64,000 nt of DNA from Shewanella marina JCM 15074 (GTDB lineage Bacteria > Pseudomonadota > Gammaproteobacteria > Enterobacterales > Shewanellaceae), in the NCBI RefSeq assembly GCF_000614975.1, contig NZ_BALM01000001.1, positions 248,001-312,000 of the forward strand, written 5' to 3'. The notes beneath the pieces were generated by a model. The model made no database searches and had not been told where the DNA came from. It saw only the letters and a list, made by a program, of their open reading frames with translations. The translations under genes were made by a program, and so were the position numbers. Each line of letters begins with the position of its first letter. Within the stretch, counting starts at the first letter, position 1. Of the stretch, positions 38,502 to 48,199 are shown one piece after another.

Positions 38502-39722
38502 TTAGAAGTAATAACCAAAGTTGATATTAATGCGGGTGTTATAATCCTCGGCGCTACCAGCTAAGCTACCACCAATAAAGGGTTGGTTCTTCGCTGTAAT
38601 TAAATCAATCTGAGTGTAAAGACCACCAGAGCTAACCGCTACACCAAACACGTTCATTATCGTATCTTCAGCATTGCCAGATTTATTAGTGACGAATCCT
38701 AAATCATCATAGAATTTGAGATTAGTGATAGGTCCCCATTTAACATCCATTGAGTAAGTTAAACTACCAGTATAGGATTGTGCTGAGGTTGGGATAGTGT
38801 CATAGAATGCCCAGGCACCCACGGCAATAAAGTCGCGATGCTGGTTTAGGTTGTACTCATAATCGGTAAATTGCAGTAATGCGCCCCAGTTTTTGCCCAT
38901 ATTGGCTTTTAAATGCAACGCATAGGCAGTGCGATCTCCTGCATCACCAGTACTGTTTTCCAGCTCACCATACATGGCTGAAGCACCCAACTGGACATTA
39001 TCAAAGTCATAGGTATAACGTAAATTAAAGGTATTACTTTCTGCTAGAGCGAATAAGACGTTATTACCATCTTGATCTTTCTCAAATTTTCCTACGATGT
39101 CATAGGAGTATCGATCTGTCCGACTATTACTCCCCATCCAACCGTCAATACCGCCTAGTTCATCATTTTTGAAGAAACCTAAATCGATATTGTGCTTACC
39201 ATAGTCACCAGTAAAGACGATACCTGCATCATAGTCATCTTCTAAGCCTAAATAGAAGTTAGTACTAAAAAAGAAACTATTAGAGTTATATTTTAGGTTA
39301 CCAAAAGGGACTTGAGTGATACCAATTTTACCGAGCCAGTTGTCATTAAATTGATAGCCAACATAAGCATGATGAATAACATCCATATATTGGTACCAGC
39401 GATACTCTGCTGACAAAATAACATCGCCAATTGAGCCATCTAAATTGAGTCTGAAGACATCCATATCGATATCGCCACCACGATCCCGATTACTTTCACT
39501 ATAGTCTTCAAATGAATATTGAAAACGTACCGCACCGCCTACTGTAATATTAGGTTTAGCGCTTTCAATTTTTTTATCAACAGTTTTATCTTCCTGCTGT
39601 ACTTCTTGTTTTAGGGCATTAAGTTCTTTTTCTAGCGCCGCAATACGAGCATCAGTATCTTCAGCTGCTTGTACCATCACAGGTAAACAAGCTAGAGCGC
39701 CTATCATCATCCGGTGTAGCAT
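38502..39722 (-). CDS. Outer-membrane porin with N-terminal coiled coil
   Basis: 406 residues. Signal peptide (IGALACLPVMVQAAE), a heptad coiled coil (ARIAALEKELNALKQEVQ), then a 16-strand-like barrel (ITVGGAVRFQYSF, DVFRLNLDGSIGDVILSAEYRWYQ) ending in TRININFGYYF with C-terminal Phe. Similar to DcaP/OprP-like general porins whose coiled coil trimerises in the periplasm. Solute unknown. Confidence 0.8.
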   Translation of the reverse strand: MLHRMMIGALACLPVMVQAAEDTDARIAALEKELNALKQEVQQEDKTVDKKIESAKPNITVGGAVRFQYSFEDYSESNRDRGGDIDMDVFRLNLDGSIGDVILSAEYRWYQYMDVIHHAYVGYQFNDNWLGKIGITQVPFGNLKYNSNSFFFSTNFYLGLEDDYDAGIVFTGDYGKHNIDLGFFKNDELGGIDGWMGSNSRTDRYSYDIVGKFEKDQDGNNVLFALAESNTFNLRYTYDFDNVQLGASAMYGELENSTGDAGDRTAYALHLKANMGKNWGALLQFTDYEYNLNQHRDFIAVGAWAFYDTIPTSAQSYTGSLTYSMDVKWGPITNLKFYDDLGFVTNKSGNAEDTIMNVFGVAVSSGGLYTQIDLITAKNQPFIGGSLAGSAEDYNTRININFGYYF

Positions 39723-40229
39723 GGGGTGTCTCCCTCTATTTTTACAGAACTAATTTATAAATAAGTTATTAATACTTAATTAGATTTTATAATTAAGCAT
39801 TGCCTCTAAGGGCTGCGCCGACGTTTGGTCGTTATCTAACTTATAGACGTGTTCTAGAGAATCACCATTAAGGTGTTATTAACCTTTTTAGTTGAGCAGT
39901 CTGTTAATAACGGGTTAAATAATAACTCTCATTATTGACTCTAGTTATTTCTGTTTATTAATCAATAGCGACTAATTTAGTTGGCCTGTTTATGTCGCTA
40001 TTTATCATGCTTTCTGTATAGCGGACCCATTTTATTGATCAAGTTTGAAATTGGATATTATTGGGTATTGCCAACTTCAGCATTATTCATTAGTAACAAC
40101 TAGTTAACAATATACTACATTAGGCCTATATTGAATTGGATTCAACCTTTGTTTGTTTGAAGGATTGATTTTAGTTAAATAATGGATCTGCTATGCTGCC
40201 ACCGAGCCCTATTTTAAGAAGAATTATTT
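39723..40229. other. Intergenic region between divergent porin and alaX genes
   Basis: About 505 bases that contain the two promoters. TAACAAC...GTTAACAA and similar short AT-rich repeats occur; I see no gene or recognised operator. Confidence 0.4.
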
Positions 40230-41102
40230 ATGCTTAACCCTACCGTTGTGGTGTTTCCTTATGGTGAAATAAATATCAGTAGTCAACTGCTGCTGTATAA
40301 AACTCACCTTAATCACACTTATATTGTGACTGAAGAGACTCCATTTCATCCTGTTTCTCATATTTGGCCAGATCATCCTGCAGATCGTGGTGAATTGATT
40401 ATTGATGAGCAAATATTCACTGTGACTGATTGTGTTGTTGGCGCAATTGATCGAACGGGTGAGTTATTTATTGGTGCAGATATTCCAGTAAAGCGAGAAG
40501 AGGCTGGCTGGCAATTTGTGGTCGTACATCAAATCGATGCATTAATTGAGTTACGGCCATCACAAACCGTCATGCTGCGAGTCGATAAAGATTATCAAGA
40601 CAGTTTAAGCCGTGCTCATAGCGGTGCACATTTAGCGGCATTAGCTTTGAACAAAGTGCTACATCAAGATTATTGGCGTAAACAGCCTGATCGCAATGAT
40701 GAGCTGGGGCATCATCATTTTCATCGTTATGCTGAGGAAACCAGTTTTGTCAGCCCTGATACTTGCATTGATACTTATCGATTAGGTAAAACCTTGCGTA
40801 AACGTGGTTTAAATAGTGATGATGTCGTCACTAATTTAACGGTGATTGAAGCCCTAGTTAATCAACAGCTGGCGATTTGGTTAGTCACTCAAGCTGAAAT
40901 TAAGATGGTGTGTAAAGGGCCGTATTTAACCGATTCACGTTATTGGACCATTAATCTTGATGCAACTGAGATCTGCATGCCATGTGGCGGTACTCATATC
41001 AACAGTCTTGCCCAACTTATATCATTAACGGTGCAGCTTAAACTGGATCAAGCTGGGCAAATTATCATGACCACTCAAACTAAAGCAACTAAAGCAGCTT
41101 AA
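40230..41102 (+). CDS. AlaX-type alanyl-tRNA editing protein
   Basis: 290 residues with an N-terminal beta-rich part and a C-terminal threonyl/alanyl-tRNA synthetase editing (SAD) domain. The zinc ligands His-Ser-Gly-Ala-His in RAHSGAHLAALAL and Cys-Gly-Gly-Thr-His in CMPCGGTHINSLAQL are both intact. Stand-alone AlaX proteins hydrolyse Ser or Gly mischarged onto tRNA-Ala. Ends 3 bases into the convergent prepilin gene. Confidence 0.88.
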   Translation: MLNPTVVVFPYGEINISSQLLLYKTHLNHTYIVTEETPFHPVSHIWPDHPADRGELIIDEQIFTVTDCVVGAIDRTGELFIGADIPVKREEAGWQFVVVHQIDALIELRPSQTVMLRVDKDYQDSLSRAHSGAHLAALALNKVLHQDYWRKQPDRNDELGHHHFHRYAEETSFVSPDTCIDTYRLGKTLRKRGLNSDDVVTNLTVIEALVNQQLAIWLVTQAEIKMVCKGPYLTDSRYWTINLDATEICMPCGGTHINSLAQLISLTVQLKLDQAGQIIMTTQTKATKAA

Positions 41103-41605
41103 CAACCTTTAGTATTGAGTGTGAAATTAGGTGTGCTGGTGGCAGTTGCTTGCGTATAAACCAAATGGCAGTCAGTTTCAGGTGCACCGTTTTGCCTGAT
41201 AATCAAGGTGTCATCACTATGGCTATTGCTGGTAATGATCCAATCTGCCTTAGCTTGTGTGATGGCAGAATCTAAATGTCCTGCAATATTGGCATCCAAC
41301 ACTTTCGCTAAATTGGCGATATCAGCCGTTAAATAACCATGACCAATATTAATTTGACTGCTGGTGTTACCTGAACCTATGGTTAAACTCGAGTTGGTTT
41401 GGCGCTGTTGACCATTGGCGGCGGCTTTTGAATAAATAATATTATTAGCCCCTGCAATGCTATCTTGAATGCCATGAAGTGTTGCGACTCTTGCATCACT
41501 ATTGAGGTTGATGATTTGCGGTGCAGCTGCAACGGATAATATCCCCATTAGAGTGATAACCACCACGACTTCTTGCAGCGTAAAACCAAGATTATTGCGT
41601 AACAT
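41099..41605 (-). CDS. Type IV (MSHA-like) prepilin
   Basis: 168 residues. A nine-residue leader-like MLRNNLG precedes FTLQEVVVVITLMGILSVAAA; Gln replaces the usual Ile before Glu, but the +5 Glu is kept. Then PQIINLNSDARVATLHGIQDSIAGANN, the MSHA pilin helix, and a C-terminal disulfide pair (TDCHLVYT, TKGC). Third solitary prepilin of the window. Confidence 0.85.
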   Translation of the reverse strand: MLRNNLGFTLQEVVVVITLMGILSVAAAPQIINLNSDARVATLHGIQDSIAGANNIIYSKAAANGQQRQTNSSLTIGSGNTSSQINIGHGYLTADIANLAKVLDANIAGHLDSAITQAKADWIITSNSHSDDTLIIRQNGAPETDCHLVYTQATATSTPNFTLNTKGC

Positions 41606-41736
41606 GTTATCTCCCTATAAGCATATTAGAACCAAGGATAATAGGGGATTAAGGCGTAACATGTCACTGCATTAGTTGATTTTCAGATTAAAGTTGCAGT
41701 GACTTTAAGGGGCAATTTATACCGCGATTTTAGCCG

Positions 41737-42407
41737 TTAACTATTTTTGTATTTGCTATCAGATGAGTCAACAAATAGCGCTCTAATACTTTTAGCTAGA
41801 TTAAAAAACTGTTCCTTAAATGGCGTTTTGATCTTAAAATTTAAGCCGCTAAAAAGGATTACACCTTCCACATGTAGGATAGGACTATGTTGGCTATGGT
41901 GACTGGCTGTATGATTTTCGACGCCACTAAAAATACTGACGGTACTGGTATTAACATTTATTTGCTCAGGTAAGAAAAACTCATTGCCAGAAAACAGACT
42001 ATAGATCTTGATGTTGACATTAGGGCTTTGAAATTTTGCTTGGCTGAAATCTATTTCACTCCCTCCAAATAGACTATAGATGGTGATGTTATTTGGCACT
42101 AACCAAGTTCCACTCACTTTTTCGCTAGAAAAATGGTAAACAAGTTTTTTTGGTGCTCACCTTTTATCGTACTGTATTGCACTGCACTTGCTTGTTGTCT
42201 TAAGGCTTGATATTGGCTATCCGTTTGTAACTCTAAATCTGCAACAAGGTCGACTAATTCTTGATTGGACTGACTGTCCATCGCTTGGTCCAAACGGCGT
42301 TCAAATGCCGTTTCAGATAACTCACCATGACTATAATTGAACATGAGTTGATCAATGACCTGTTGTCTGACTGTTTCTATTGGGCGATCTTCTAGGTTGA
42401 CAGGCAT
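41737..42407 (-). CDS. DUF1707-LiaF-C type protein, frame broken near 42117
   Basis: The N-terminal frame (ETVRQQVIDQLMFNYSHGELSETAFERRLDQAM) is a DUF1707/SHOCT-like helical module. The second frame (WLVPNNITIYSLFGGSEIDFSQAKF, VNIKIYSLFSGNEFFLPEQI) is the LiaF C-terminal beta-helix. They usually sit on one polypeptide. The first frame ends ...LAKK then stop; the second starts VSGTW one base back. One more A in the A5 run at 42119-42125 joins them. Role likely in envelope-stress sensing, unproved. No membrane helix is visible. Confidence 0.7.
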
Positions 42408-42553
42408 GGTAGCTCCCTATAATTTTCGATGGACGATAAGCTTAAAGCAAGAGCTATACCAGTATAATAAAAACAATAAGTTAACTAGAATGATTGTTAT
42501 ATTCATTAAATATTTTAGTGAAATTTACAATATAATAATTGTTTTGACCAACG

Positions 42554-42970
42554 TCATTCTAGTGCCTTAAATTGCATACTACCTTGCTTGGCTAACCCTT
42601 GATTGACCACTTTGAGCGTTTTATTTTTACCTTGCTCAGTAACATACCATGCATACCAATATTGGCCTTTACTGTCTTGATACCATGACTCATGCGTGGT
42701 TAGTTGTTGTTTAGTTATTCCCTGTGCCAAAGCTGCTTGGCCTGTAATACTTTCGAAAGATTGATATCGGTGGTTAACCAAGGTGGTAATTTCAGTTTTA
42801 CTTTGGCTGTGGATCATATTGTCAGCATTTAATTTAATGGGTTGTGTGTTCAAATTGCTGGCATGAGTTTGAGTTGGGTGATGATGTTCAGGCATTTCAG
42901 CCCACACATTAGGTGCCAATAAACTGATAGCGGCGCTGACAACTCCATTTAACAACATTTTGGGTGGCAT
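42554..42970 (-). CDS. Exported protein, unknown
   Basis: 138 residues with a signal peptide (LLNGVVSAAISLLAPNVWA) and a His-rich start of the mature chain (EMPEHHHPTQTH). The rest (ESITGQAALAQGITKQQLTTHESWYQDSKGQYWYAWYVTEQ) is not recognised. Two tandem short Trp-Tyr stretches suggest a small beta domain. Function unknown. Confidence 0.5.
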   Translation of the reverse strand: MPPKMLLNGVVSAAISLLAPNVWAEMPEHHHPTQTHASNLNTQPIKLNADNMIHSQSKTEITTLVNHRYQSFESITGQAALAQGITKQQLTTHESWYQDSKGQYWYAWYVTEQGKNKTLKVVNQGLAKQGSMQFKALE

Positions 42971-43403
42971 AATATGCTCCGTTGTTTATCTAATAAGTGA
43001 CACTGATGTCATATTATTAGTGAATATCCATTTCATTTTTATGTCTCAGTGACCAAGCTAACCAGATAAATCAGTGAAGGCAATATAAGACGTTTGTCTT
43101 ATAAATGAATATTATGATTTTCTTAATTGAATGATTTTAAAGATGAATAACAAAACTAAAAAAACTAATATCAATGCGTTAGCTACGAAAAATGAATGGA
43201 TAAAATGTTGCAGAATTCAGTGTTCTAAATTGAGAACTTGCTAGTTTTTAATTGGTTCCTATAATGCTGAAAACCGGAGCGCCCATAAACGCTCCGGTTT
43301 TTTTGTGCCTGAAATAAACTCAGGAAATTAATATATTGCCGATAAAATTATACTTTTGTCGGCGGTTTTGCTGCGCGCAAAATCCGATGTGAGGAATGAA
43401 GTA
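42971..43403. other. Intergenic region upstream of guaC
   Basis: About 430 bases that include the strong hairpin at 43270-43304. Apart from that, short inverted repeat GTTCTAAATTGAGAAC (43224-43239) is visible. The guaC promoter must lie here, and the hairpin could act as an attenuator or end a small RNA. Confidence 0.5.
43270..43304 (+). terminator. Rho-independent terminator 100 bases before guaC
   Basis: Stem AAACCGGAGCG / CGCTCCGGTTT (11 bp) followed by T7. It points in the direction of guaC and has no gene of its own before it on the plus strand, so it either ends a small RNA or is a regulatory attenuator of guaC. Confidence 0.85.
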
Positions 43404-44447
43404 ATGCGTATTGAACAAGATTTGAAGTTAGGTTTTAAAGATGTACTTTTCCGTCCTAAACGTTCAACGTTAAAAAGCCGTTCACAGGTTGATTTAACGC
43501 GTCACTTCACTTTTAAACACAGTGGTCTAACGTGGTCAGGTGTGCCAATTATTGCAGCAAATATGGATTCAGTGGCTAGCTTTGCTATGGCGGAGAGTCT
43601 AGCGAAACATCAAGTAATGACGGCCGTTCATAAGCATTATTCAGTGGCGCAGTGGGCTGAGTTCATTGCATCGCAACCTGCTGAAGTACTTAAACATGTC
43701 ATGGTTTCAAGTGGTACTTCTGATGCTGACTTTATTAAGTTAGGCGAGATTTTAGCGTTCTCAAATGATATTCAATTTATCTGTATCGACATTGCTAACG
43801 GTTACTCAGAGCATTTAGTGGATTATGTGCGTAAAGTGCGTGCAGCCTTCCCTATGAAGGTCATCAGTGCCGGTAACGTAGTGACTGGCGATATGGTTGA
43901 AGAGCTTATTCTTGCAGGCGCCGATATTGTTAAAGTGGGTATTGGCCCAGGTTCAGTATGTACTACTCGCGTTAAAACCGGTGTGGGTTACCCGCAGTTA
44001 TCGGCCATCATTGAATGTGCAGATGCTGCGCATGGTCTAGGTGGTCAAATTATCGGTGACGGTGGTTGCAGCTGTGCTGGTGACGTGTCAAAGGCATTTG
44101 GTGGAGGCGCCGATTTTGTCATGTTAGGCGGTATGTTAGCTGGTCACACTGAGAGTGGCGGCGAAGTCGTTGAGCAAGATGGCAAAAAGATGGTTAAGTT
44201 TTACGGTATGTCATCACAATCTGCAATGGCAAAGCACTCTGGTGGCGTTGCTAAATACCGTGCAGCTGAAGGTAAAACAGTATTATTACCTTATCGCGGC
44301 AGTGTCGATAATACCATTTTAGACATTATGGGCGGCGTGCGTTCTACTTGTACTTATGTGGGGGCTGCGTTCTTAAAAGAGCTGACCAAGCGTACTACTT
44401 TTATTCGCGTACAAGAGCAAGAAAATAACGTATTCGGTAAAGAATAA
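43404..44447 (+). CDS. guaC: GMP reductase
   Basis: 347 residues, nearly colinear with E. coli Gua[21 protein letters not shown] start, [32 protein letters not shown] with the catalytic Cys, [31 protein letters not shown], and the closing [15 protein letters not shown]. It deaminates GMP to IMP with NADPH. Start ATG 43404 agrees with the family; an upstream in-frame start at 43356 would add 16 residues of random sequence. Confidence 0.97.
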   Translation: MRIEQDLKLGFKDVLFRPKRSTLKSRSQVDLTRHFTFKHSGLTWSGVPIIAANMDSVASFAMAESLAKHQVMTAVHKHYSVAQWAEFIASQPAEVLKHVMVSSGTSDADFIKLGEILAFSNDIQFICIDIANGYSEHLVDYVRKVRAAFPMKVISAGNVVTGDMVEELILAGADIVKVGIGPGSVCTTRVKTGVGYPQLSAIIECADAAHGLGGQIIGDGGCSCAGDVSKAFGGGADFVMLGGMLAGHTESGGEVVEQDGKKMVKFYGMSSQSAMAKHSGGVAKYRAAEGKTVLLPYRGSVDNTILDIMGGVRSTCTYVGAAFLKELTKRTTFIRVQEQENNVFGKE

Positions 44448-44484
44448 CCTTTGTTGTTAAGTCGCAAGTTTGTTTGTGCTGAGC

Positions 44485-44519
44485 AAAAAACTCCCGTCTA
44501 GAATATTAGACGGGAGTTT
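44485..44519. terminator. Bidirectional terminator
   Basis: Stem AAACTCCCGTCTA / TAGACGGGAGTTT with an A6 left flank, between convergent guaC and the receptor gene. Confidence 0.88.
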
Positions 44520-44532
44520 GTTTAGTTATTAC

Positions 44533-46560
44533 CTAATTAACTTGAAATTTATAATCAATTCCTAGCCAGTAATTACGGCCTTCTTCCATAAAACCTTCTG
44601 TATATGCATAATTTTTATCAAATAGATTGTTGACCGATGCATTTAGCTTTAAACCTTTAAGCAAGTCGTAATCAAATTTAATGCCAGTAACAGCAAAGCC
44701 TTTAGCGACTTGAGTCCCTGCTGAGTTACTAAATGATTGTCCTCTAACTTCTTCTATAACGGTAAAATTTAAAGTGTCAGTAAGTGCTAACTTAACCCAT
44801 GCGTAGGCTTGCTGTGTCGGTAGCCCCGTTACATCGATATCAAATTGTTTTACATCACTGTGAATGTAACTATAACTAAAACCAATATCTGCAATATCAG
44901 TAATTTGACCATATAGCCCAACATCAAAGCCCATATAGTCGACCTTGCCACTATTACGATTTTGAATAACATCGGCACTAATATTGTGAATTAAAATTGC
45001 GTCACTGATTTGGTTGTAATAACCACTGGTTTCCAGCTTCCAGCTATCTGCAATTTCAGCTTTATAAGTTAACTCAAGATTTTTAGCCCGTTCTGGTTGT
45101 AAAAATGGATTGACCAATGCCGTTTGACCATAGGCTGGTCGATGAGTGGTATAGCGCTCTTTTAATGTAGGAAAGCGGCTTTTATCAGAAAAAGACAGTT
45201 CAATTTGATCGCTATTCTCAAGTGTATAACGAGCCATTAATTGCCAGTTAAAAGCAGATTGATTATTGTCATCATAGACAGTGGTACTGCCATTCTTGTT
45301 GAATTTAAAACCTTGTAGGCTTTTGCGTGTGTCATAACTGACTCCGCTGACAACATCAAGCTGATCGGTTGCAGTCCATTGGTATTCCATTGCACTTGAC
45401 CAAGTGCGATCTTTATAATGGTCATAATCAGCATTCACTTTTTTTTGTTCCCGATGTACATCATCTTTCCAATGAGTGGCAAAAGAGAGCATATCGCTGT
45501 CACGCATATTAATACTCAGCTGTAATCCAGCACCATTACTAAAATCGTCATAATGGCTATATGCTCCTTTTTGATGCTGTAAATTAGCTAATGATTTATA
45601 AATGAGTAAGGTATTTTGAAAGCTATCATGGTATACACGACTTTGCAGCGACACCCGTTGGCTGAGCTGAGTATAACCACTGAAATATATGCTTTCTTTA
45701 TTATATTGTGGCCATTGCCAGTAGCTTGAAATCGCTTTGGCATCATCACCTGCATAGGGAGGGCTATTTTTCTCACCATTTTGATGAATATAAGTCAGAA
45801 TATACTCATCACTGTCATTTGGGGTGAAGCCAATTTTAGCCATGCTGCGATCATCATGAAAAGCTGAGTTAGCCCGTTGACCGTCACTGCCTGCGACTGG
45901 ATTGTTAACATCATCAGGTAAACCAGAAAAATCTTGGTTCAATTTATTAGCGCTGAGTTGCACAAATCCCAAATCGCTTTTACCACCAATGGCGGCATCA
46001 ACGCTGTAAGCATTATCTTTACCATTGGCCCAGCCTTGAGCTGCACTAATATGTCCCTCTAATTTATGTTCAGGCTGCCGAGTCGATAAGTTAATTGCAC
46101 CCCCCATCATATTGGGACCTTGCAGCAGTGAAGCATTGCCTTTTGCAACTTCAATTGAGGCAAGATCAGATGCGAGAAAACGCCCTAAATCTAAAGTGCC
46201 ATCATAAGGAACATAAATGGGTATACCATCAAAAAATAGTGGGACTTGACGGTTATCAAAGCCCCTTACTTTAACTTGTAACTCGTTACGACGACCGGAC
46301 TTTTGTAAGCTCACGCCAGGCATGGTATTGAGTGCTTCTGCAACATTATGCAGGTTTAGATCTTTAATCGTATTGCGACTAATACTGTCTTGACTGGTGG
46401 TTAGTGGGCTGCCCCAAACCGTCACCACACCTTGGTCAAAGATCTGTTTAGTTGTTATGTTATTTTTATCTGTAATGGGGTCAGAGGTATCGGTAGCAGC
46501 AAGTGCAGGCTGAGCGGCTAAAATAGCAGGCAACAAACAGCATAACTTGTTCAATCTCAT
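44533..46560 (-). CDS. TonB-dependent receptor of the ModE-box uptake operon
   Basis: About 675 residues: signal peptide (LCCLLPAILAAQPALA), TonB-box-like DQGVVTVWGS, plug (IKDLNLHNVAEALNTMPGVS, LQVKVRGFDNRQVPLFFDGI) and a barrel ending in NYWLGIDYKFQVN. A siderophore-receptor-like member that should bring a metal chelate or oxyanion complex across the outer membrane. The true start ATG 46560 has AAGGAAT 8 bases upstream. It lies 50 bases after the methyltransferase and on the same strand, so it is the last gene of the operon. Confidence 0.88.
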   Translation of the reverse strand: MRLNKLCCLLPAILAAQPALAATDTSDPITDKNNITTKQIFDQGVVTVWGSPLTTSQDSISRNTIKDLNLHNVAEALNTMPGVSLQKSGRRNELQVKVRGFDNRQVPLFFDGIPIYVPYDGTLDLGRFLASDLASIEVAKGNASLLQGPNMMGGAINLSTRQPEHKLEGHISAAQGWANGKDNAYSVDAAIGGKSDLGFVQLSANKLNQDFSGLPDDVNNPVAGSDGQRANSAFHDDRSMAKIGFTPNDSDEYILTYIHQNGEKNSPPYAGDDAKAISSYWQWPQYNKESIYFSGYTQLSQRVSLQSRVYHDSFQNTLLIYKSLANLQHQKGAYSHYDDFSNGAGLQLSINMRDSDMLSFATHWKDDVHREQKKVNADYDHYKDRTWSSAMEYQWTATDQLDVVSGVSYDTRKSLQGFKFNKNGSTTVYDDNNQSAFNWQLMARYTLENSDQIELSFSDKSRFPTLKERYTTHRPAYGQTALVNPFLQPERAKNLELTYKAEIADSWKLETSGYYNQISDAILIHNISADVIQNRNSGKVDYMGFDVGLYGQITDIADIGFSYSYIHSDVKQFDIDVTGLPTQQAYAWVKLALTDTLNFTVIEEVRGQSFSNSAGTQVAKGFAVTGIKFDYDLLKGLKLNASVNNLFDKNYAYTEGFMEEGRNYWLGIDYKFQVN

Positions 46561-46610
46561 TTCTAATTCCTTTATGTGTAGGCGTAATGATGCGGGGATA
46601 AAATTGTGGG

Positions 46611-47420
46611 TTAGGCTAAATCGACTTTGTCCCAATAAACCATGGCCCAACCATGATTACCGGCAGAAATTGGCTTTCCTTGTTGTTTGTGCTGGGCGTA
46701 ATACTGTTGTAACCGCTGTTTTTCAAGTTCGGTTAATGCCCCTAATGACCAACTGACACTATGTTCAAAGCGGTCATAATCAATGGCTTGTTGATGAGTG
46801 TTCGGGCTGTTGATGTAGTCGACCTTGGGATTAATTCCCAGTTGCGCTAATACATTGATTGCATATTGATAATTGGGCAAGGTGACCACTTCACGGCCAA
46901 TGGCACGAATAATTGCAGGGTCAATAAATGTTGGTGCGATAGTGTGAGTGGTGTAAACCCTTAAACGAGCATGTTGATTTAATTGATACATGGCTTGCTT
47001 GAGATCGCCAACCAAGGTAGAGCGAGACGCGACGGTAATATCACAGCGAGGAATATTGCTCCAATCATCCTCCCAAGCATGTTGGATGAGAGTGATATTG
47101 TTGACTCCCATCTGTTGAGCGCGGCGACGGCAGACGGCAAGCATTTTGGTGCTGTAGTCTAAGCCATATACCTGTTTAAATTTATCTGCCACGGCCACAC
47201 AAATGGAGCCCGGCCCACAGCCCATATCTAGTAATGATTCGGCATCAGTAAAGTCCATCATAGCGATAAACTGTTGTAAGTAGGGGTCATTAGGATTCGC
47301 GCATACTTGAGCCATCTCCTCTGCTCGATTATCCCAATGATCGGCAGTTTTATGGCTACGATTAGCGCGTTGTAAATGTTCGCGATACATTGCATTAAAG
47401 TCGATTTCATCAATTATCAT
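46611..47420 (-). CDS. SAM-dependent methyltransferase in an ABC-transport operon
   Basis: 269 residues, class I Rossmann methyltransferase: ESLLDMGCGPGSICVAVADKF is the SAM-binding motif I, followed by VYGLDYSTKMLAVCRRRA. The C-terminal region (STLVGDLKQAMYQLNQHARLRVYTT) is consistent with a small-molecule methylase. It overlaps the ATPase gene by 4 bases and lies before the receptor gene, so it belongs to the uptake operon. A role in modifying the chelator or the chelate is possible but not shown. Confidence 0.85.
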   Translation of the reverse strand: MIIDEIDFNAMYREHLQRANRSHKTADHWDNRAEEMAQVCANPNDPYLQQFIAMMDFTDAESLLDMGCGPGSICVAVADKFKQVYGLDYSTKMLAVCRRRAQQMGVNNITLIQHAWEDDWSNIPRCDITVASRSTLVGDLKQAMYQLNQHARLRVYTTHTIAPTFIDPAIIRAIGREVVTLPNYQYAINVLAQLGINPKVDYINSPNTHQQAIDYDRFEHSVSWSLGALTELEKQRLQQYYAQHKQQGKPISAGNHGWAMVYWDKVDLA

Positions 47421-48199
47421 GGTAAGACCTTTGTGTTAAATAAAGGAGGGGTAACACCTGAAAGATGGCGTTCAATTGAGTGTTGACTGACGCCATAAAG
47501 CTTGGCTAATTCAAGCGCGGTAAGTAATGCTGAGGGTAAACCTTGGATAGCATGGGTATGTTTATGCAAAATCACTACGCTATCGGCCACGAGTTCAGCA
47601 TGTCGAGGATGATGAGTTGACATCAATACCGCGATACCTAATTGTTTTAACTGTTGAATTTGATTCAGCAGTTTTATTTGATTACCAAAATCAAGGCTAG
47701 CAGCGGGCTCATCCATAATTAATAATTTTGGAGACTGAGTTAATGCTCGAGCAATTAATACTAATTGCCGTTCGCCACCACTAATTTGATCAATCTGTTG
47801 TTTGGCTAAATGTTCAATCCCGAGGATAGCTAATGCTTGATAGGCACGTTGAGTGTCTTGAGTTGAGGGGGTCGCAAACAAACGGAGTCTGGCTTGGCAA
47901 CCCATCAGCACCATTTGTAATACGCTAAATGAAAAACAGTAATGCTGTGCTTGTGGGACATAAGCTATCTGTTGTGCCAACTCTGGTGCTGACCATTGAG
48001 ATAACGGTTTTCCCGCAATATAAATTTGTCCCGTTAATGGGGCTTGTAAGTTTAATATGGTTTTTAATAAGGTGGTTTTCCCACTGCCGTTTCGCCCCAA
48101 TAAGCAGACTATCTCAGCGTCTGCTATTTGAATGTTAATGTCAGTTGCAAGCTGCTGCTGTGAGTAGCCTATGGCTACTTGTTTGAGTTCGAGTAACAT
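47417..48199 (-). CDS. ABC transporter ATP-binding protein (FecE/BtuD/MolC class)
   Basis: 260 residues. Walker A GRNGSGKTTLL, Q-loop YVPQAQ, signature QISGGERQLVLIARALTQSPKLL, Walker B LIMDEPAASLDF, switch His in STHHPRH. Class matches importers of siderophores, cobalamin and molybdate of the BtuCD/MolBC type. Start ATG 48199 directly overlaps the permease stop (TAATG), so the two are translationally coupled. Confidence 0.93.
   Translation of the reverse strand: MLLELKQVAIGYSQQQLATDINIQIADAEIVCLLGRNGSGKTTLLKTILNLQAPLTGQIYIAGKPLSQWSAPELAQQIAYVPQAQHYCFSFSVLQMVLMGCQARLRLFATPSTQDTQRAYQALAILGIEHLAKQQIDQISGGERQLVLIARALTQSPKLLIMDEPAASLDFGNQIKLLNQIQQLKQLGIAVLMSTHHPRHAELVADSVVILHKHTHAIQGLPSALLTALELAKLYGVSQHSIERHLSGVTPPLFNTKVLP

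Noticed and set aside
41737..42407. LiaFSR-type three-gene sensor system
   Set aside because: Only the LiaF-like part is present; no histidine kinase or response regulator is nearby.
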